In this document: one piece after another, positions 53,067 through 62,995 of the stretch | Numbering within the stretch: the first letter of the stretch is position 1 | Layout: each line of letters starts with the position of its first letter | Assembly (NCBI GenBank): GCA_903834835.1 | Contig: CAILKO010000025.1 | Coordinates: forward strand, 1 to 64,000 | Direction: 5' to 3' | DNA: 64,000 bases | From: an uncultured Pseudomonadota bacterium | Lineage (GTDB): Bacteria > Pseudomonadota > Gammaproteobacteria > Burkholderiales > SG8-39 | The notes under the pieces: model-generated | Told to the model about the DNA's origin: nothing | The model's input: the letters and a program-made list of their open reading frames with translations, nothing else | The model's database searches: none | Made by a program: the position numbers and the translations under genes

Positions 53067-55238
53067 GTGGCCTACGCCCGAGTCGCCCTAGACGTTCCCC
53101 TTCCAACCCTTTTTGACTACTCGATCCCGGACTCCTGGACGATCGAGCCAGGCATGCGAGTCGTCGTCCCGTTTCGGCGCGGGAAGCGGGTCGGTGTGGT
53201 GATGGAGGTCAGCACGACAAGCGAATTGCCCGCGGCGCGCGTGAAACCCATAGACGACGTGAAGACCGATATGGCGCCTCTGCCCGCCGAGTGGCTGTCT
53301 TTCATGCGCTTTCTTGCAACCTACTACCAGCGCCCGCTCGGCGAGACCGTCATAGGCGCACTGCCTCCGAGATTGAAGCTGCCGCGAACCCTTCCGCCGG
53401 ATGCGATGCGGTTCTACCGCCGCAGCGCGGCGGCGCCGCCGACGGACACGCTTCGCGCCGGGAGACGACGGCGACTGCTTGAGGCCCTCGCCGACAAAGC
53501 CTGCTCGCGGGAGCAGGTGCTTGCGTGCGCGGGTCTAACACATGACGACGCGGCAAGCGCCTGGCGCCAGTTGGTCAATGACGCCTGGGTCGAGAGATGT
53601 GCACCGCATTCGGGTACACGCTTCGTGGCGCCGCACATGCCGAGCCCTGCTCAGTCAGCTGTGACACGCGAATTATTAGCCTCGCTGGGCAGATTTGACC
53701 CCTTCCTGCTTCACGGCATCACCGGCAGCGGGAAGACGGAGATCTACCTGCACGTAATTGCCGAAGTACTCGCGCGCGGCGCGCAGGCGCTCGTGCTTGT
53801 ACCCGAGATCAGTCTTACGCCGCAGCTAGCCTCACGTTTCGAGCAAGCCTTCCCTGATACTCACATGGTGCTACTGCACAGCGGCCTACCCGACGGCCCT
53901 CGGACGGCCGGCTGGCTCGCTGCAGCGCGCGGTGAAGCCGGAGTGGTTCTGGGCACGCGTCTCGCCGCCCTTGCTCCCATGCCCCGCCTGGGGTTGATCG
54001 TGGTTGATGAGGAGCACGACCCCTCGTTCAAGCAACAGGACGGTATGCGCTACTCCGGGAGGGATGCTGTCGTCTACCGCGCAAAGCTTGCCGACTGCCC
54101 CGTGATCCTCGGAAGCGCGACTCCGTCGCTTGAGACCTGGTTCAACGCCTCGCGAGGCCGCTACCGTCTCATCAGTCTTCCGGAGCGCGCGTCACCCGGC
54201 GCGCGCCTGCCCGAGGTTCGGACGATCGATCTCAAACGCGAGCCGCCCGAAGACGGCATCGCGCCGAGCTTGCTCAAGGCTATCCAATCGCGACTCGAGC
54301 GAGGCGAACAGAGTCTGATCTTCATCAACCGCCGTGGCTACGCGCCCGTGCTTGCCTGTGAAGCCTGCGGGTGGTCTGCGGGATGCACGCGTTGCACCGC
54401 GAAAATGGTCTTGCATACGGTAGGGCACAAACTCCGTTGCCATCATTGCGGCGCCGAGGATCGCATCCCGCCTGCCTGCCCGGCATGCGGAAACCCTGAT
54501 CTCAAGGCGGCAGGTCGCGGGACGCAAAGGGTCGAGGAGACTCTCGCGGCGCGATTCCCGCAAGCTCACATCCTCCGGATCGATCGGGACAGCGCGCGGC
54601 GACGGGAGGAGTTGTCGGACACACTTGAGGCGATTCGCTCAGGACACGGGGATATCCTCGTCGGAACCCAACTGCTCGCCAAGGGCCACGATTTTCCCGA
54701 ACTGACCCTGGTCGGCGTCCTTAACGCCGACGGCGCACTGCTCTCTACCGACTACCGTGCGGCAGAGCGCATGTTCGCAACGCTTTCCCAGGTTGCCGGC
54801 CGGGCGGGGCGACGCGACTGGCCTGGACAGGTGCTGGTGCAAACGCTCTATCCAGAGCACAGCATGTTCCGCGCGCTAGCGCGTCATGACTACGCGGGAT
54901 TCGCGAATGCCCAGCTGGCGGAGCGCGAAGCCGCCGGATTCCCGCCCTACGTGCACGAGGCAGTCCTGCGCGCGGAGGCCCCGGCGCTGGACACAGCAAT
55001 CCGATTTTTGCGTGCCGCAGTGGAGCGGTTCCCGCCCCCCGCGCCTGTCACCCTGTTCGACCCCGTTCCTTACCTGATGACCCGACGTGCAGGCTACGAG
55101 CGCGCCCGTCTGCTGATCCAGTCAAGCTCCCGCATTGTGCTGCAGACCTATCTATCGGCGTGGTTCCTCCCCCTCACGGAGATGGCTCCGCGCGACCTGC
55201 GCTGGCACCTCGACGTCGATCCGATCGAGTTCGACTGA
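53067..55238 (+). CDS. priA: Primosomal protein N' (replication restart helicase)
   Basis: 723 residues. The N-terminal DNA-binding domain starts [20 protein letters not shown]. Walker A is GITGSGKT at 217-224, and [20 protein letters not shown] is the DEEH box. The zinc region has [13 protein letters not shown] and [18 protein letters not shown]. Helicase motifs V-VI follow ([40 protein letters not shown]). PriA reloads replication forks. The GTG at 53067 starts exactly at the conserved N terminus. It follows a spacer with DnaA boxes. Confidence 0.96.
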   Translation: MAYARVALDVPLPTLFDYSIPDSWTIEPGMRVVVPFRRGKRVGVVMEVSTTSELPAARVKPIDDVKTDMAPLPAEWLSFMRFLATYYQRPLGETVIGALPPRLKLPRTLPPDAMRFYRRSAAAPPTDTLRAGRRRRLLEALADKACSREQVLACAGLTHDDAASAWRQLVNDAWVERCAPHSGTRFVAPHMPSPAQSAVTRELLASLGRFDPFLLHGITGSGKTEIYLHVIAEVLARGAQALVLVPEISLTPQLASRFEQAFPDTHMVLLHSGLPDGPRTAGWLAAARGEAGVVLGTRLAALAPMPRLGLIVVDEEHDPSFKQQDGMRYSGRDAVVYRAKLADCPVILGSATPSLETWFNASRGRYRLISLPERASPGARLPEVRTIDLKREPPEDGIAPSLLKAIQSRLERGEQSLIFINRRGYAPVLACEACGWSAGCTRCTAKMVLHTVGHKLRCHHCGAEDRIPPACPACGNPDLKAAGRGTQRVEETLAARFPQAHILRIDRDSARRREELSDTLEAIRSGHGDILVGTQLLAKGHDFPELTLVGVLNADGALLSTDYRAAERMFATLSQVAGRAGRRDWPGQVLVQTLYPEHSMFRALARHDYAGFANAQLAEREAAGFPPYVHEAVLRAEAPALDTAIRFLRAAVERFPPPAPVTLFDPVPYLMTRRAGYERARLLIQSSSRIVLQTYLSAWFLPLTEMAPRDLRWHLDVDPIEFD

Positions 55239-55306
55239 TACATGCCGGCCGTCAGGGGCACGCAAGGCCTGCGCGCCCCTCGCGAATACGGTCGCCGCAA
55301 CTAACT

Positions 55307-55312
55307 TATAAT
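55307..55312 (+). promoter_or_regulatory. Candidate -10 element before argS
   Basis: TATAAT in the context ACTTATAATCC, 12 bases before the argS ATG. A -35 is not evident. If used, the leader would be only about 6 bases, so it may be coincidental or serve a near-leaderless message. Confidence 0.22.
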
Positions 55313-55324
55313 CCTCCGCCCTCC

Positions 55325-57037
55325 ATGACAGACCCAAAATCCCATCTCGCCGGACTCGTGCGCAGTGCGCTCGAGCACGTATTTCCCGACGCGGCCGGCA
55401 CCGACATCCTGATCGAGCGCCCGCGCGACGCGACGCACGGCGATTTCGCTTGTACGGTCGCGCTGCAACTCGCCAAACAACTGAAGCGCCCGCCGCGTCA
55501 GATTGCCGAGTCGCTCAGAACGGCGCTTGTGGATCGAGAGGCCGCTGCAACGACGCGCTTCCTCGACGCGGTCGAGATTGCCGGCGCAGGATTCATCAAT
55601 TTCAGGCTTGCGCCAGAGACCCGGGTGGCGGGGGTACGCAGCGTGCTTCAACTCGGGGACGCCTATGGCCGTGCGGCAGCCGAGGGCGATAAGGTCGTCG
55701 TCGAGTTCGTTTCGGCAAACCCGACCGGCCCGCTGCATGTCGGCCACGGGCGCCAGGCAGCCCTCGGCGACACTTTGTCCGCGTTGCTCGAGGTACGCGG
55801 TCGCCGCGTGACGCGGGAGTTCTATTACAACGACGCCGGCGTGCAGATTCAGACTCTCGCGCTGTCCGTGCAGGCAAGGCTGCGTGGCTTGCAGCCCGGC
55901 GAAGTGGCCTGGCCTGAATCTGCCTACAACGGCGACTACGTCCGGGACATCGCTGATGACTACGCCGCGCGCAAGACTGTCGCGGCAGCAGACGGCACAC
56001 CGGTCACTGCGGGCGGAGACACCGAAAATCTGGATGATGTGCGGCGCTTTGCCGTGGCCTATCTGCGCCATGAGCAGGATGTGGACCTGCGCGCCTTTGG
56101 CACGGCCTTCGACGTGTTTTCGCTCGAATCGAGTCTTTATGCGGAAGGCCGGGTTGCCGCCGTCGTCAAGAACATGATCGCAAGCGGCCGCACCTACGAG
56201 AAGGATGGCGCACTCTGGCTGCGTACCACCGACTACGGCGACGACAAGGATCGCGTCGTACGCAAGTCGGACGGCAGCTACACCTATTTCGTACCTGACG
56301 TCGCCTATCACATCGGCAAATGGGAGCGCGGTTTCCGGCACGCCATAAACGTCCAGGGAACAGATCACCACAGCACCATCACACGGGTACGCGGTGGGCT
56401 CCAGGCTGTCTCGGAATCGACCGGGGCGGAAATTCCGACGGGATATCCGGACTACGTCCTGCACAGCATGGTGAAAGTCATGCGTGGCGGCGAAGAGGTG
56501 AAGATCTCCAAGCGTGCGGGTTCCTACGTCACCCTGCGTGATCTTGTCGAGTGGGTGGGTCGCGATGCGGTGCGCTTTTTCCTGGTCTCGCGACGCGCGG
56601 ACTCCGAATTCCTGTTTGACATAGACCTGGCGCTGTCGAAGAGCGAGGAAAACCCCGTTTATTACGTGCAGTACGCGCACGCCAGGATCTGCAGTCTGCT
56701 CGCACAGTGGACTCTTCTGCGCCAGCAGTCAGGAACGAGTGCGCTCCGCGCCGCTGACCTGTCACCACTCGCGCTCGCGCGTGAGTCTGCACTCGCACAG
56801 CGGTTAAGCGCCTACCCGGAAATGCTTGACGACGCAGCGCGCGAGCTCGCCCCCCACACGCTGACCTTTTTCTTGCGCGACCTCGCGAGCGAATTTCACA
56901 GCTACTATAATGCCGAACGGATTCTCGTTGACGACAGCCGGCTGTGCGATGCGCGTGTCGCGCTTTGTGCCGCAGTCCGCCAGGTGCTGGCGAACGGTTT
57001 GTCGCTTCTGGGGGTCAGCGCTCCGGAGAAAATGTGA
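55325..57037 (+). CDS. argS: Arginyl-tRNA synthetase
   Basis: 570 residues. An N-terminal additional domain ([20 protein letters not shown]) is followed by the class I HIGH motif HVGH at 138-141 within [19 protein letters not shown]. The KMSKS-loop equivalent is [14 protein letters not shown]. The C-terminal DALR anticodon domain has [16 protein letters not shown] and an ending with VSAPEKM. It charges tRNA-Arg. The ATG at 55325 is the conserved start ([11 protein letters not shown]). It is coupled to the SPOR gene by GTGA overlap. Confidence 0.97.
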   Translation: MTDPKSHLAGLVRSALEHVFPDAAGTDILIERPRDATHGDFACTVALQLAKQLKRPPRQIAESLRTALVDREAAATTRFLDAVEIAGAGFINFRLAPETRVAGVRSVLQLGDAYGRAAAEGDKVVVEFVSANPTGPLHVGHGRQAALGDTLSALLEVRGRRVTREFYYNDAGVQIQTLALSVQARLRGLQPGEVAWPESAYNGDYVRDIADDYAARKTVAAADGTPVTAGGDTENLDDVRRFAVAYLRHEQDVDLRAFGTAFDVFSLESSLYAEGRVAAVVKNMIASGRTYEKDGALWLRTTDYGDDKDRVVRKSDGSYTYFVPDVAYHIGKWERGFRHAINVQGTDHHSTITRVRGGLQAVSESTGAEIPTGYPDYVLHSMVKVMRGGEEVKISKRAGSYVTLRDLVEWVGRDAVRFFLVSRRADSEFLFDIDLALSKSEENPVYYVQYAHARICSLLAQWTLLRQQSGTSALRAADLSPLALARESALAQRLSAYPEMLDDAARELAPHTLTFFLRDLASEFHSYYNAERILVDDSRLCDARVALCAAVRQVLANGLSLLGVSAPEKM

Positions 57038-57660
57038 CCCTTTCATCGAAGAGCCGAGGGAATGTCCGGTCTCCGGTCGGTAGATCGCGCGGCGGATTCC
57101 TGATCGGGCTGTTCGCGGGACTCCTGCTCGGCCTCGCAGTCGCGCTCGGCGTCGCGTTTTATGTCAACAAGACGCCCTTCCCGTTCATGTCGAAATCCGG
57201 CACGCCCGCGGATGCGGCCAAGCCGCAAGCCCCGGGCGCTCCCGGTGCCAAACCACCTGTAATTTCGGGCCTTCCACAGACGCCTGCCCCCGAAAAGCCC
57301 AAGTTCGACTTCTACAAGATTCTCCCGGGCGGTGAAGAGCCGGTCTCGGACAAAGACCTGCAAAAGCTGCAAGCCGCGAAGGGTCAGACAAGCGCGGGCG
57401 AGATCTACTATCTGCAGGCTGGTTCATTCCAGAGCCCGGTGGATGCCGACAACCAGAAGGCGAAACTCGCCGTCATCGGGCTTGATTCGAGCATCGAGCC
57501 CGCCAACGTGCCGGACAAGGGCGTCTGGTACCGCGTAAGGCTCGGCCCCTACACTCGGGTTGACGACATCAACCGCGTGCGCCAGACGCTGGCCCAGAAC
57601 GGAATCGAGGCTAACCTGGTGAAACTCCAGACACCCAACGCGCCCAATAAGGTGAACTGA
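57034..57660 (+). CDS. SPOR-domain membrane protein (FtsN-like)
   Basis: 208 residues. Residues about 20-42 form a single helix ([20 protein letters not shown]). A Pro/Ala-rich linker follows, then a C-terminal SPOR domain ([40 protein letters not shown]) that binds denuded peptidoglycan at the septum. The argS-SPOR-dsbA order is typical of betaproteobacteria, where this protein may act as FtsN. GTG start at 57034 overlaps argS by GTGA. Whether it truly replaces FtsN is not shown here. Confidence 0.88.
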   Translation: MTLSSKSRGNVRSPVGRSRGGFLIGLFAGLLLGLAVALGVAFYVNKTPFPFMSKSGTPADAAKPQAPGAPGAKPPVISGLPQTPAPEKPKFDFYKILPGGEEPVSDKDLQKLQAAKGQTSAGEIYYLQAGSFQSPVDADNQKAKLAVIGLDSSIEPANVPDKGVWYRVRLGPYTRVDDINRVRQTLAQNGIEANLVKLQTPNAPNKVN

Positions 57661-58319
57661 TGCAGCCCAGCCGCCGCGGTATCGTAGTTGCCCTCGGATC
57701 GCTTCCCCTGCTCGGCGGCTTCGCGCAGCGCGCAAGCGCTCAAGCGCAGCCACTTCGCGCAGGCACGGACTACTCCGAACTTCGGGTACCACAGGCGGTC
57801 GAGGCCCCTCCCGGGAAAATCGAGATTGTCGAATTCTTCTGGTACGGTTGCCCGCACTGCTACAGCCTTGAGCCCTACCTTGAAAATTGGGCCAGAAAGC
57901 TCCCGGCAGATGTCCTTTTCCGGCGGATACCGGCGGTATTCAACGAGCGTTGGGCACGCGATGCGGCGATCTTCTACACCTTCGAAGCGATTGGCGTTGT
58001 CGAAAAGCTTCATCGACCTTTTTTTGACGCAATACATCGAGAGAGTTTGAAGACTGAAAACCCCGAGGCTCTGAAGCAGTGGTTGGAGCGCCGGGGCGTA
58101 GACATGAAGAAGTTCGAGGAGTCATTCAAATCGTTCGGCGTCCAAAGCCGAGTCAAGCGCGCGCAGCAGCAGTCGGTTGCGTATCGAATCGAGGGTACCC
58201 CAACGCTGGGCGTACACGGGCGTTACACCGTCAGCCCTGAGCAGGGGAAGTCCCAGGACGGGATGCTCGCCAATGTCGACTTCCTGACGGGCTTGGTGCG
58301 CTCGGCAAGCAAGAAGTAA
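57660..58319 (+). CDS. dsbA: Thiol:disulfide interchange protein DsbA
   Basis: 219 residues. The N terminus has a twin-Arg-like SRRGIVVALGSLPLLGGFAQ signal region with cleavage after ASA. The active site is CPHC (Cys64, Cys67) in EFFWYGCPHCYSLEPYL, and the cis-Pro loop is GTPTLGVHGRY. It oxidises cysteine pairs of exported proteins and is reoxidised by DsbB. It starts in one-base overlap with the SPOR gene. CPHC is the canonical strongly oxidising DsbA motif. A hairpin follows the stop. Confidence 0.93.
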   Translation: MQPSRRGIVVALGSLPLLGGFAQRASAQAQPLRAGTDYSELRVPQAVEAPPGKIEIVEFFWYGCPHCYSLEPYLENWARKLPADVLFRRIPAVFNERWARDAAIFYTFEAIGVVEKLHRPFFDAIHRESLKTENPEALKQWLERRGVDMKKFEESFKSFGVQSRVKRAQQQSVAYRIEGTPTLGVHGRYTVSPEQGKSQDGMLANVDFLTGLVRSASKK

Positions 58320-58323
58320 TTCC

Positions 58324-58343
58324 GGCCTGGCCCGACAGGCCGA
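58324..58343. terminator. Candidate bidirectional hairpin between convergent dsbA and rhodanese gene
   Basis: CGGCCTG (58324-58330) pairs perfectly with CAGGCCG (58337-58343) around a 6-base loop. It fills the 29-bp gap between the dsbA stop and the convergent rhodanese stop. No T-tract follows on either strand, so intrinsic termination is uncertain. Confidence 0.4.
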
Positions 58344-58348
58344 CATGC

Positions 58349-58915
58349 CTAATCCCGGGACAGGCGTTCCCACGTAATCCGAGGGGGCACCAGGATCCCC
58401 CCGGTCGCGAGCCATGCCTCGATACCACCGCGATACCAGTGCACCGCAAGGTAACCGAGCCGGATCGCACGCAACGCCGCGTTGTAGGACAACCAGCAGC
58501 GCGGTCCCTGGCAGAAGAACACCAGGGGGCGCGCTCGCCCGCCCCCTGTAAGCGCCTGCAACGCGTCAGCGAGCCGCCGCTGCGTCGCATCCTCGAAGGA
58601 AGTTCCGCGACCGGCATCCGGCAGCCACACGGTTCCCGGCAGGCTTGCATGCCCGCTGCCTCCAAGGACGTCAATCAGCAGCGGGCGCATATTTGGCTCG
58701 GCGTTTGCCACCAGATCTCGCAGGGCCTGGGTGCCGATCAGGCTGCCACCTGGAATCCGGAGCGGCGTCGGCGACGAGTGCTCGGTGGTCCGGAGCGCAG
58801 CCACGGGGGGCACGCCGAAGTCCTCCATCTCGCGGGCAGGGCCGTAACCCGGCTCCTGCGCAGCAGCCGGCACAACGACAACGGCGGCCAGAAACGCCAG
58901 AACAATCCATCGCAT
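58349..58915 (-). CDS. Rhodanese-like periplasmic protein with CxxCW-type motif
   Basis: 188 residues. A signal peptide is visible (WIVLAFLAAVVVVPAAAQEP). A rhodanese-fold domain follows with LLIDVLGGSGHASLPGTVWL and FFCQGPRCWLSYNAALRAIR. It ends in a VHWYRGGIEAWLATGG block. The spacing here is C-QGPR-C-W (CX4CW), like the PQQ-catabolism-associated CXXCW proteins. Rhodanese chemistry needs the first Cys. Role unknown; the position between two dsbA-type genes hints at periplasmic thiol/sulfur metabolism. The ATG at 58915 gives the signal peptide; upstream codons would overlap divergent regulation. Confidence 0.8.
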   Translation of the reverse strand: MRWIVLAFLAAVVVVPAAAQEPGYGPAREMEDFGVPPVAALRTTEHSSPTPLRIPGGSLIGTQALRDLVANAEPNMRPLLIDVLGGSGHASLPGTVWLPDAGRGTSFEDATQRRLADALQALTGGGRARPLVFFCQGPRCWLSYNAALRAIRLGYLAVHWYRGGIEAWLATGGILVPPRITWERLSRD

Positions 58916-59042
58916 GCTGCGGAGGCTACGACTTTCCGTACGCCCGTGCAATCCGGGAACGGTCCAACAAAACCGGACATTGGGGAAATTCCGTTCGCGG
59001 TACACTGCCGCCGTTGCAACGCATGACCGGAAAGGACATTCC

Positions 59043-59690
59043 ATGCTGCGGACCGCAAGACTGCTGGTTGCCGTTTTATTGCTGATTGGAGGACTCGTTC
59101 CGGCTCAGGCGCAAAACCAGCCGGCCCTCGGGCGCGAGTTCATCGAACTCACCCCTGCGCGGCCTGTTCCTGCCGGTCAGGCGATCGAGGTCCTGGAGTT
59201 CTTCTACTATGGATGCCCGATCTGTTATGAGGCGCAACCGCACGTCGCGCGCTGGCTGCTGAAGGTCGGCAACGACGTCCAGCTCCGGCGCGTGCCTGCC
59301 ATCTCCAGCGAAGGCTGGGATTCCTTCGCTCGCACCTACTACACGCTGGAGCAGATGCAATTGCTGCAGCGGCTCCACTGGCCGGTCTACGACAACCATC
59401 ATTTTGACGGTCGAAAATTGAACGAGGAGAAGAATCTTCTTGCCTGGGTTGGCGCGAATGGCGTCGATCAGAAGCGTTTCGCGGAAATCTGGCACTCGAC
59501 CGAGACCGAGACCCGATTGAAGAACGGACAGAAAACGATGGATGCTTATGGCGTGCGCAGCGTGCCGACTTTCATCGTGGACGGCCGGTACCAGACTTCA
59601 GCACGCATGGCCGGAGGTACCCGACAGATGATGGAGGTCGTCGACCACCTCGTTGCGCGCGCGCGTCGCGATCGGGCACAGACGAAATAG
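59043..59690 (+). CDS. DsbA-family thiol:disulfide oxidoreductase with CPIC site
   Basis: 215 residues. The signal peptide is RTARLLVAVLLLIGGLVPAQ. The active site is CPIC (Cys58, Cys61) in EFFYYGCPICYEAQPHV, and the cis-Pro loop is RSVPTFIVDGRY. The overall DsbA fold matches the first paralogue at 57660 but the central residues differ (PI rather than PH), usually lowering oxidising power. ATG at 59043 with AAAGGAC upstream. It is divergent from the rhodanese gene and convergent with phaC through a small inverted repeat. Confidence 0.9.
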   Translation: MLRTARLLVAVLLLIGGLVPAQAQNQPALGREFIELTPARPVPAGQAIEVLEFFYYGCPICYEAQPHVARWLLKVGNDVQLRRVPAISSEGWDSFARTYYTLEQMQLLQRLHWPVYDNHHFDGRKLNEEKNLLAWVGANGVDQKRFAEIWHSTETETRLKNGQKTMDAYGVRSVPTFIVDGRYQTSARMAGGTRQMMEVVDHLVARARRDRAQTK

Positions 59691-59733
59691 CGACGCAGTC
59701 CCCGCGTCTGCCCCAGGGGCCGCCCGCCCAAAT

Positions 59734-59755
59734 ATAGTAACATTTTTGTTACTAT
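59734..59755. repeat. Inverted repeat ATAGTAACA-TTTT-TGTTACTAT
   Basis: Perfect 9-bp arms around TTTT, between the dsbA-like gene and convergent phaC. The phaC stop codon (59754-59752) lies inside the right arm. It shares the core of the 40-bp palindrome at 148-187. It could be a bidirectional terminator, a regulator site or a target site for an IS30-type element. Confidence 0.7.
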
Positions 59756-61599
59756 CTTTCCCCTGAACCCTCCCTGCCCTCCCCGCGACGAGTGCCCGCA
59801 ACCAGTCGCATCCGCGCATAGGCGCCGGGCGCATCCTCGATCGGCTTCAGCCCGCCCGCGCCTGGTTTGCGTGCGGGGACGCGCTGCCCGGCGGCGTCCT
59901 GCGCCCCAACCCAGGTTTCCCAGTCGTCCCACCAGGACCCTGCGTGCCGCGCCGCACTTTCCAGCCAGGCCTCCGGTGATTCTGCCGACGCATCGTTCGT
60001 CCAGTAGTGATACTTGTTCGCCGCCGGCGGATTCACGATGCCGGCGATATGTCCTGATCCGCCCAGCACGAATCGCACCGGACCGCCCAAGGCCCTCGAT
60101 CCCAGCCAGGTCGATTTCCACGGTGCTATATGGTCCTCGACTGCGGATATGAAGTAACAGGGCACCCGCACGGCGGATAGATCGATCGGCGCGCCGGCAA
60201 GAGAAATGCCGCCCGGCTTACACAGCAGATTCTGCATGTACAGCTTGCGCAGGTAGAAGCTGTGCATTCTGGCAGGCATCCGCGTCGAGTCGGAGTTCCA
60301 GTAAAGCAGGTCGAACGGGAATGGGTCCTTGCCAAGCAGATAGTTGTTTACGACAAAGGACCAGACCAGGTCATTCGCACGCAGCATGTTGAAGGTCGTC
60401 GCCATTTCCGACCCCTCGAGGTAGCCGCCGTGCGCCGCCATCCGTCTCTCAAGGCTGGCCACCTGTTCTTCGTCGATGAATACGCCGAGTTCGCCGGGAT
60501 CAGAAAAGTCGAGCAGCGACACGAAGAACGTGGCAGAACCGATGCGAGAGCGCGCTCCCTTGCCATCCTGCTCGGCCAGCCATCCGAGGAACGAGCCAAG
60601 CAAGGTTCCTCCCAGACAGTAGCCGATGAAATCGACCTTGCGTTCACCGGTCGCCTTTTCCACGGCATCGAGCGCTGCTTTCGGTCCCTCGAGCATGTAG
60701 TCGTCGAAGGTCTTGTTTGCATGGCGCTCATCCGGATTGACCCACGAAACGACGAACACCGTATGGCCCCGGTCCACGGCCCACCGAATGAAGGAATTCT
60801 TCTCACGCAGATCCAGAATGTAGTATTTGTTGATCCACGGTGGGACGATCACGAGCGGCCGGCGACGGACCTCGCTGGTCGTCGGCTCGTACTGAATGAG
60901 CTGCATGAGGTCCGTCTGGAATATCACCTTGCCGGGAGTCGTTGCGACATTGCGCCCCAGCTCGAAGGCGGTCTCGTCCGTCATGCTGATCTGCAGCGTC
61001 CCCTCGCCCTTCTCGATATCGGCGAGAAGATTGTTGAGGCCGCGAACGAGGTTCTGCCCACCGCTTGCAAGCGTCTCGCGCAGCACCTGCGGATTGGTCA
61101 GGGCAAAGTTCGTCGGACTCAGCGCGTCCACGTACTGCCGGGTGAAGAACGCCACCTTCTTCTGCGTTTCAGGGGCAAGCCCGTCGACGCCGGCAACAGC
61201 GTGCTGGACCTGGCGCGCCGCAATCAAATAGGACTGCTTCACGAAGTCGAACAGAAAGCTCTCCGACCAGTCCGAGTCTTTGAAGCGCGCATCGCCCGGG
61301 GCAGGGGCCGCGACGGGGGATCCGGCAAGACCGAACATGCGCATCCAGCTCTGCTGCGCCAGATTGCTGTACTCCACCATCATGTTTGCCCAGGCGAACG
61401 CAACCGAGGTCGGGTTGGAAAGCATGCGCGCGTAGAGTTCCATATAAGCCCGGGCGATGCCGAGCTCATCGGCGGCGGAACCACTGCCCGCCGGGTTGCG
61501 CTGGCCGAACTCTGAAAATATCCGCGCCGAGCGTTCGGCCACCTGCCGTAGCACCTGAGCAAGGTCCTCCCGGGATCGTTCCTCGCGATCTGTCGCCAT
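59752..61599 (-). CDS. phaC: Class I poly(3-hydroxyalkanoate) synthase
   Basis: 615 residues. The N-terminal half has the PhaC_N-type region ([40 protein letters not shown]). The lipase-like box is GYCLGG with Cys328. [16 protein letters not shown] gives the catalytic Asp, and [15 protein letters not shown] the His. It polymerises 3-hydroxyacyl-CoA into PHA granules. ATG at 61599; the long open frame further upstream lies opposite the isovaleryl-CoA dehydrogenase gene and is rejected. Divergent from that gene, and near a thiolase that could supply precursors. Confidence 0.95.
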   Translation of the reverse strand: MATDREERSREDLAQVLRQVAERSARIFSEFGQRNPAGSGSAADELGIARAYMELYARMLSNPTSVAFAWANMMVEYSNLAQQSWMRMFGLAGSPVAAPAPGDARFKDSDWSESFLFDFVKQSYLIAARQVQHAVAGVDGLAPETQKKVAFFTRQYVDALSPTNFALTNPQVLRETLASGGQNLVRGLNNLLADIEKGEGTLQISMTDETAFELGRNVATTPGKVIFQTDLMQLIQYEPTTSEVRRRPLVIVPPWINKYYILDLREKNSFIRWAVDRGHTVFVVSWVNPDERHANKTFDDYMLEGPKAALDAVEKATGERKVDFIGYCLGGTLLGSFLGWLAEQDGKGARSRIGSATFFVSLLDFSDPGELGVFIDEEQVASLERRMAAHGGYLEGSEMATTFNMLRANDLVWSFVVNNYLLGKDPFPFDLLYWNSDSTRMPARMHSFYLRKLYMQNLLCKPGGISLAGAPIDLSAVRVPCYFISAVEDHIAPWKSTWLGSRALGGPVRFVLGGSGHIAGIVNPPAANKYHYWTNDASAESPEAWLESAARHAGSWWDDWETWVGAQDAAGQRVPARKPGAGGLKPIEDAPGAYARMRLVAGTRRGEGREGSGER

Positions 61600-61764
61600 G
61601 TGTGTCGTACCCTTCCCGCTGCCCTGCACCCCGGGACGGGCCATCGCGACCGGGTGCGCTGCGTTAGAATTTTCGCTCCTGTCCATCGCGCCGCACGCGC
61701 ATTGTCTGCGCGTCCCGCTCGACGCTTCGATTATCACACGCGCTTCCGGCTCGTTGAGGACATC

Positions 61765-62946
61765 ATGGAACTCCCGCTGCTCGGCTTCGAACACGGCGAA
61801 GCAATCGACATGCTGCGCGAAAGCGTCCGCGAATTCGCGCTTGCAGAGATTGCGCCACGCGCCGGCGAAATCGATCGCACCAACGAGTTTCCCATGGACC
61901 TCTGGAGAAAGCTCGGGAACCTCGGCCTTCTGGGCATCACGGTCGAGGAAGCGTACGGAGGTGCGCAGATGAGTTATCTCGCGCACATCGTGGCGATGGA
62001 GGAAATCAGCCGCGCATCGGCGTCGGTCGGGCTCTCCTATGGAGCGCACTCCAATCTTTGCGTAAACCAGATCCGGCGCAATGGCAGCGAGACACAGAGG
62101 CGCCGATACCTTCCCAAGCTGATATCCGGCGAGTTCGTCGGGGCGCTGGCGATGTCCGAGCCCGGTGCGGGTTCGGACGTAGTAAGCATGCGCACCCGCG
62201 CCGAGCGCCGCGGCGAGCGCTACCTGCTGAACGGCAACAAGATGTGGATCACGAACGGGCCCGACGCCGATGTGCTGGTTGTGTACGCCAAGACTGATGC
62301 CGATGCCGGCCCGCGCGGGATCACCGCATTTCTGATCGAGAAAGGAATGAAGGGGTTTTCCACCGCGCAAAAGCTGGACAAACTCGGCATGCGCGGCTCC
62401 AACACCTGCGAGCTCGTGTTCCGGGACTGCGAGGTGCCCGAGGAGAATGTGCTCGGGGCAGAAGGCCGGGGGGTGAACGTCCTGATGAGCGGCCTCGACT
62501 ACGAGCGCGTAGTCCTCGCAGGCGGGCCGCTCGGCATCATGGCCTCCTGTCTGGACCTTGCCGTGCCCTATCTGCACCAGCGTCGCCAGTTCGGGCAAGC
62601 GATCGGAGAGTTCCAGCTGATGCAGGGCAAACTTGCAGACATGTACGTAAGCTTTTCCGCCGCGAGAGCCTATGTCTATGCAGTCGGCCAGGCGCTTGAC
62701 CGCAGCGCAGCAGCTGGCGGAGACCCGGCCGCGCGCAAGGATGCTGCTGGCGCGATCCTCTATGCAGCCGAGCGAGCGACATGGATGGCCGGTGAGACCA
62801 TCCAGACACTCGGTGGCATGGGGTACATCAATGAAACCGGCGCGGGACGCCTGTGGCGCGACGCGAAGCTTTACGAAATCGGCGCGGGGACTTCGGAAAT
62901 TCGTCGCTGGTTGATCGGCCGCGAGCTATTCGAGCGGACCGCCTGA
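61765..62946 (+). CDS. Isovaleryl-CoA dehydrogenase
   Basis: 393 residues, an acyl-CoA dehydrogenase. [20 protein letters not shown] is the N-terminal helix. [20 protein letters not shown] and [20 protein letters not shown] bind FAD, and [20 protein letters not shown] carries Glu247, the catalytic base position typical of isovaleryl-CoA dehydrogenases. The end has [20 protein letters not shown]. It oxidises isovaleryl-CoA in leucine breakdown. ATG at 61765 with GAGGAC upstream. The 165-bp divergent spacer with phaC has a TAGAAT but no clear -35. Confidence 0.92.
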   Translation: MELPLLGFEHGEAIDMLRESVREFALAEIAPRAGEIDRTNEFPMDLWRKLGNLGLLGITVEEAYGGAQMSYLAHIVAMEEISRASASVGLSYGAHSNLCVNQIRRNGSETQRRRYLPKLISGEFVGALAMSEPGAGSDVVSMRTRAERRGERYLLNGNKMWITNGPDADVLVVYAKTDADAGPRGITAFLIEKGMKGFSTAQKLDKLGMRGSNTCELVFRDCEVPEENVLGAEGRGVNVLMSGLDYERVVLAGGPLGIMASCLDLAVPYLHQRRQFGQAIGEFQLMQGKLADMYVSFSAARAYVYAVGQALDRSAAAGGDPAARKDAAGAILYAAERATWMAGETIQTLGGMGYINETGAGRLWRDAKLYEIGAGTSEIRRWLIGRELFERTA

Positions 62947-62995
62947 CACAATCCCGCCGAGCCGCGGCATAAACCATTTACACAAGGAGCTGATC

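Noticed and set aside
61600-62598. Upstream extension of the phaC frame by 333 codons
   Set aside because: It is antisense to the isovaleryl-CoA dehydrogenase. PhaC has its normal length from the ATG at 61599.
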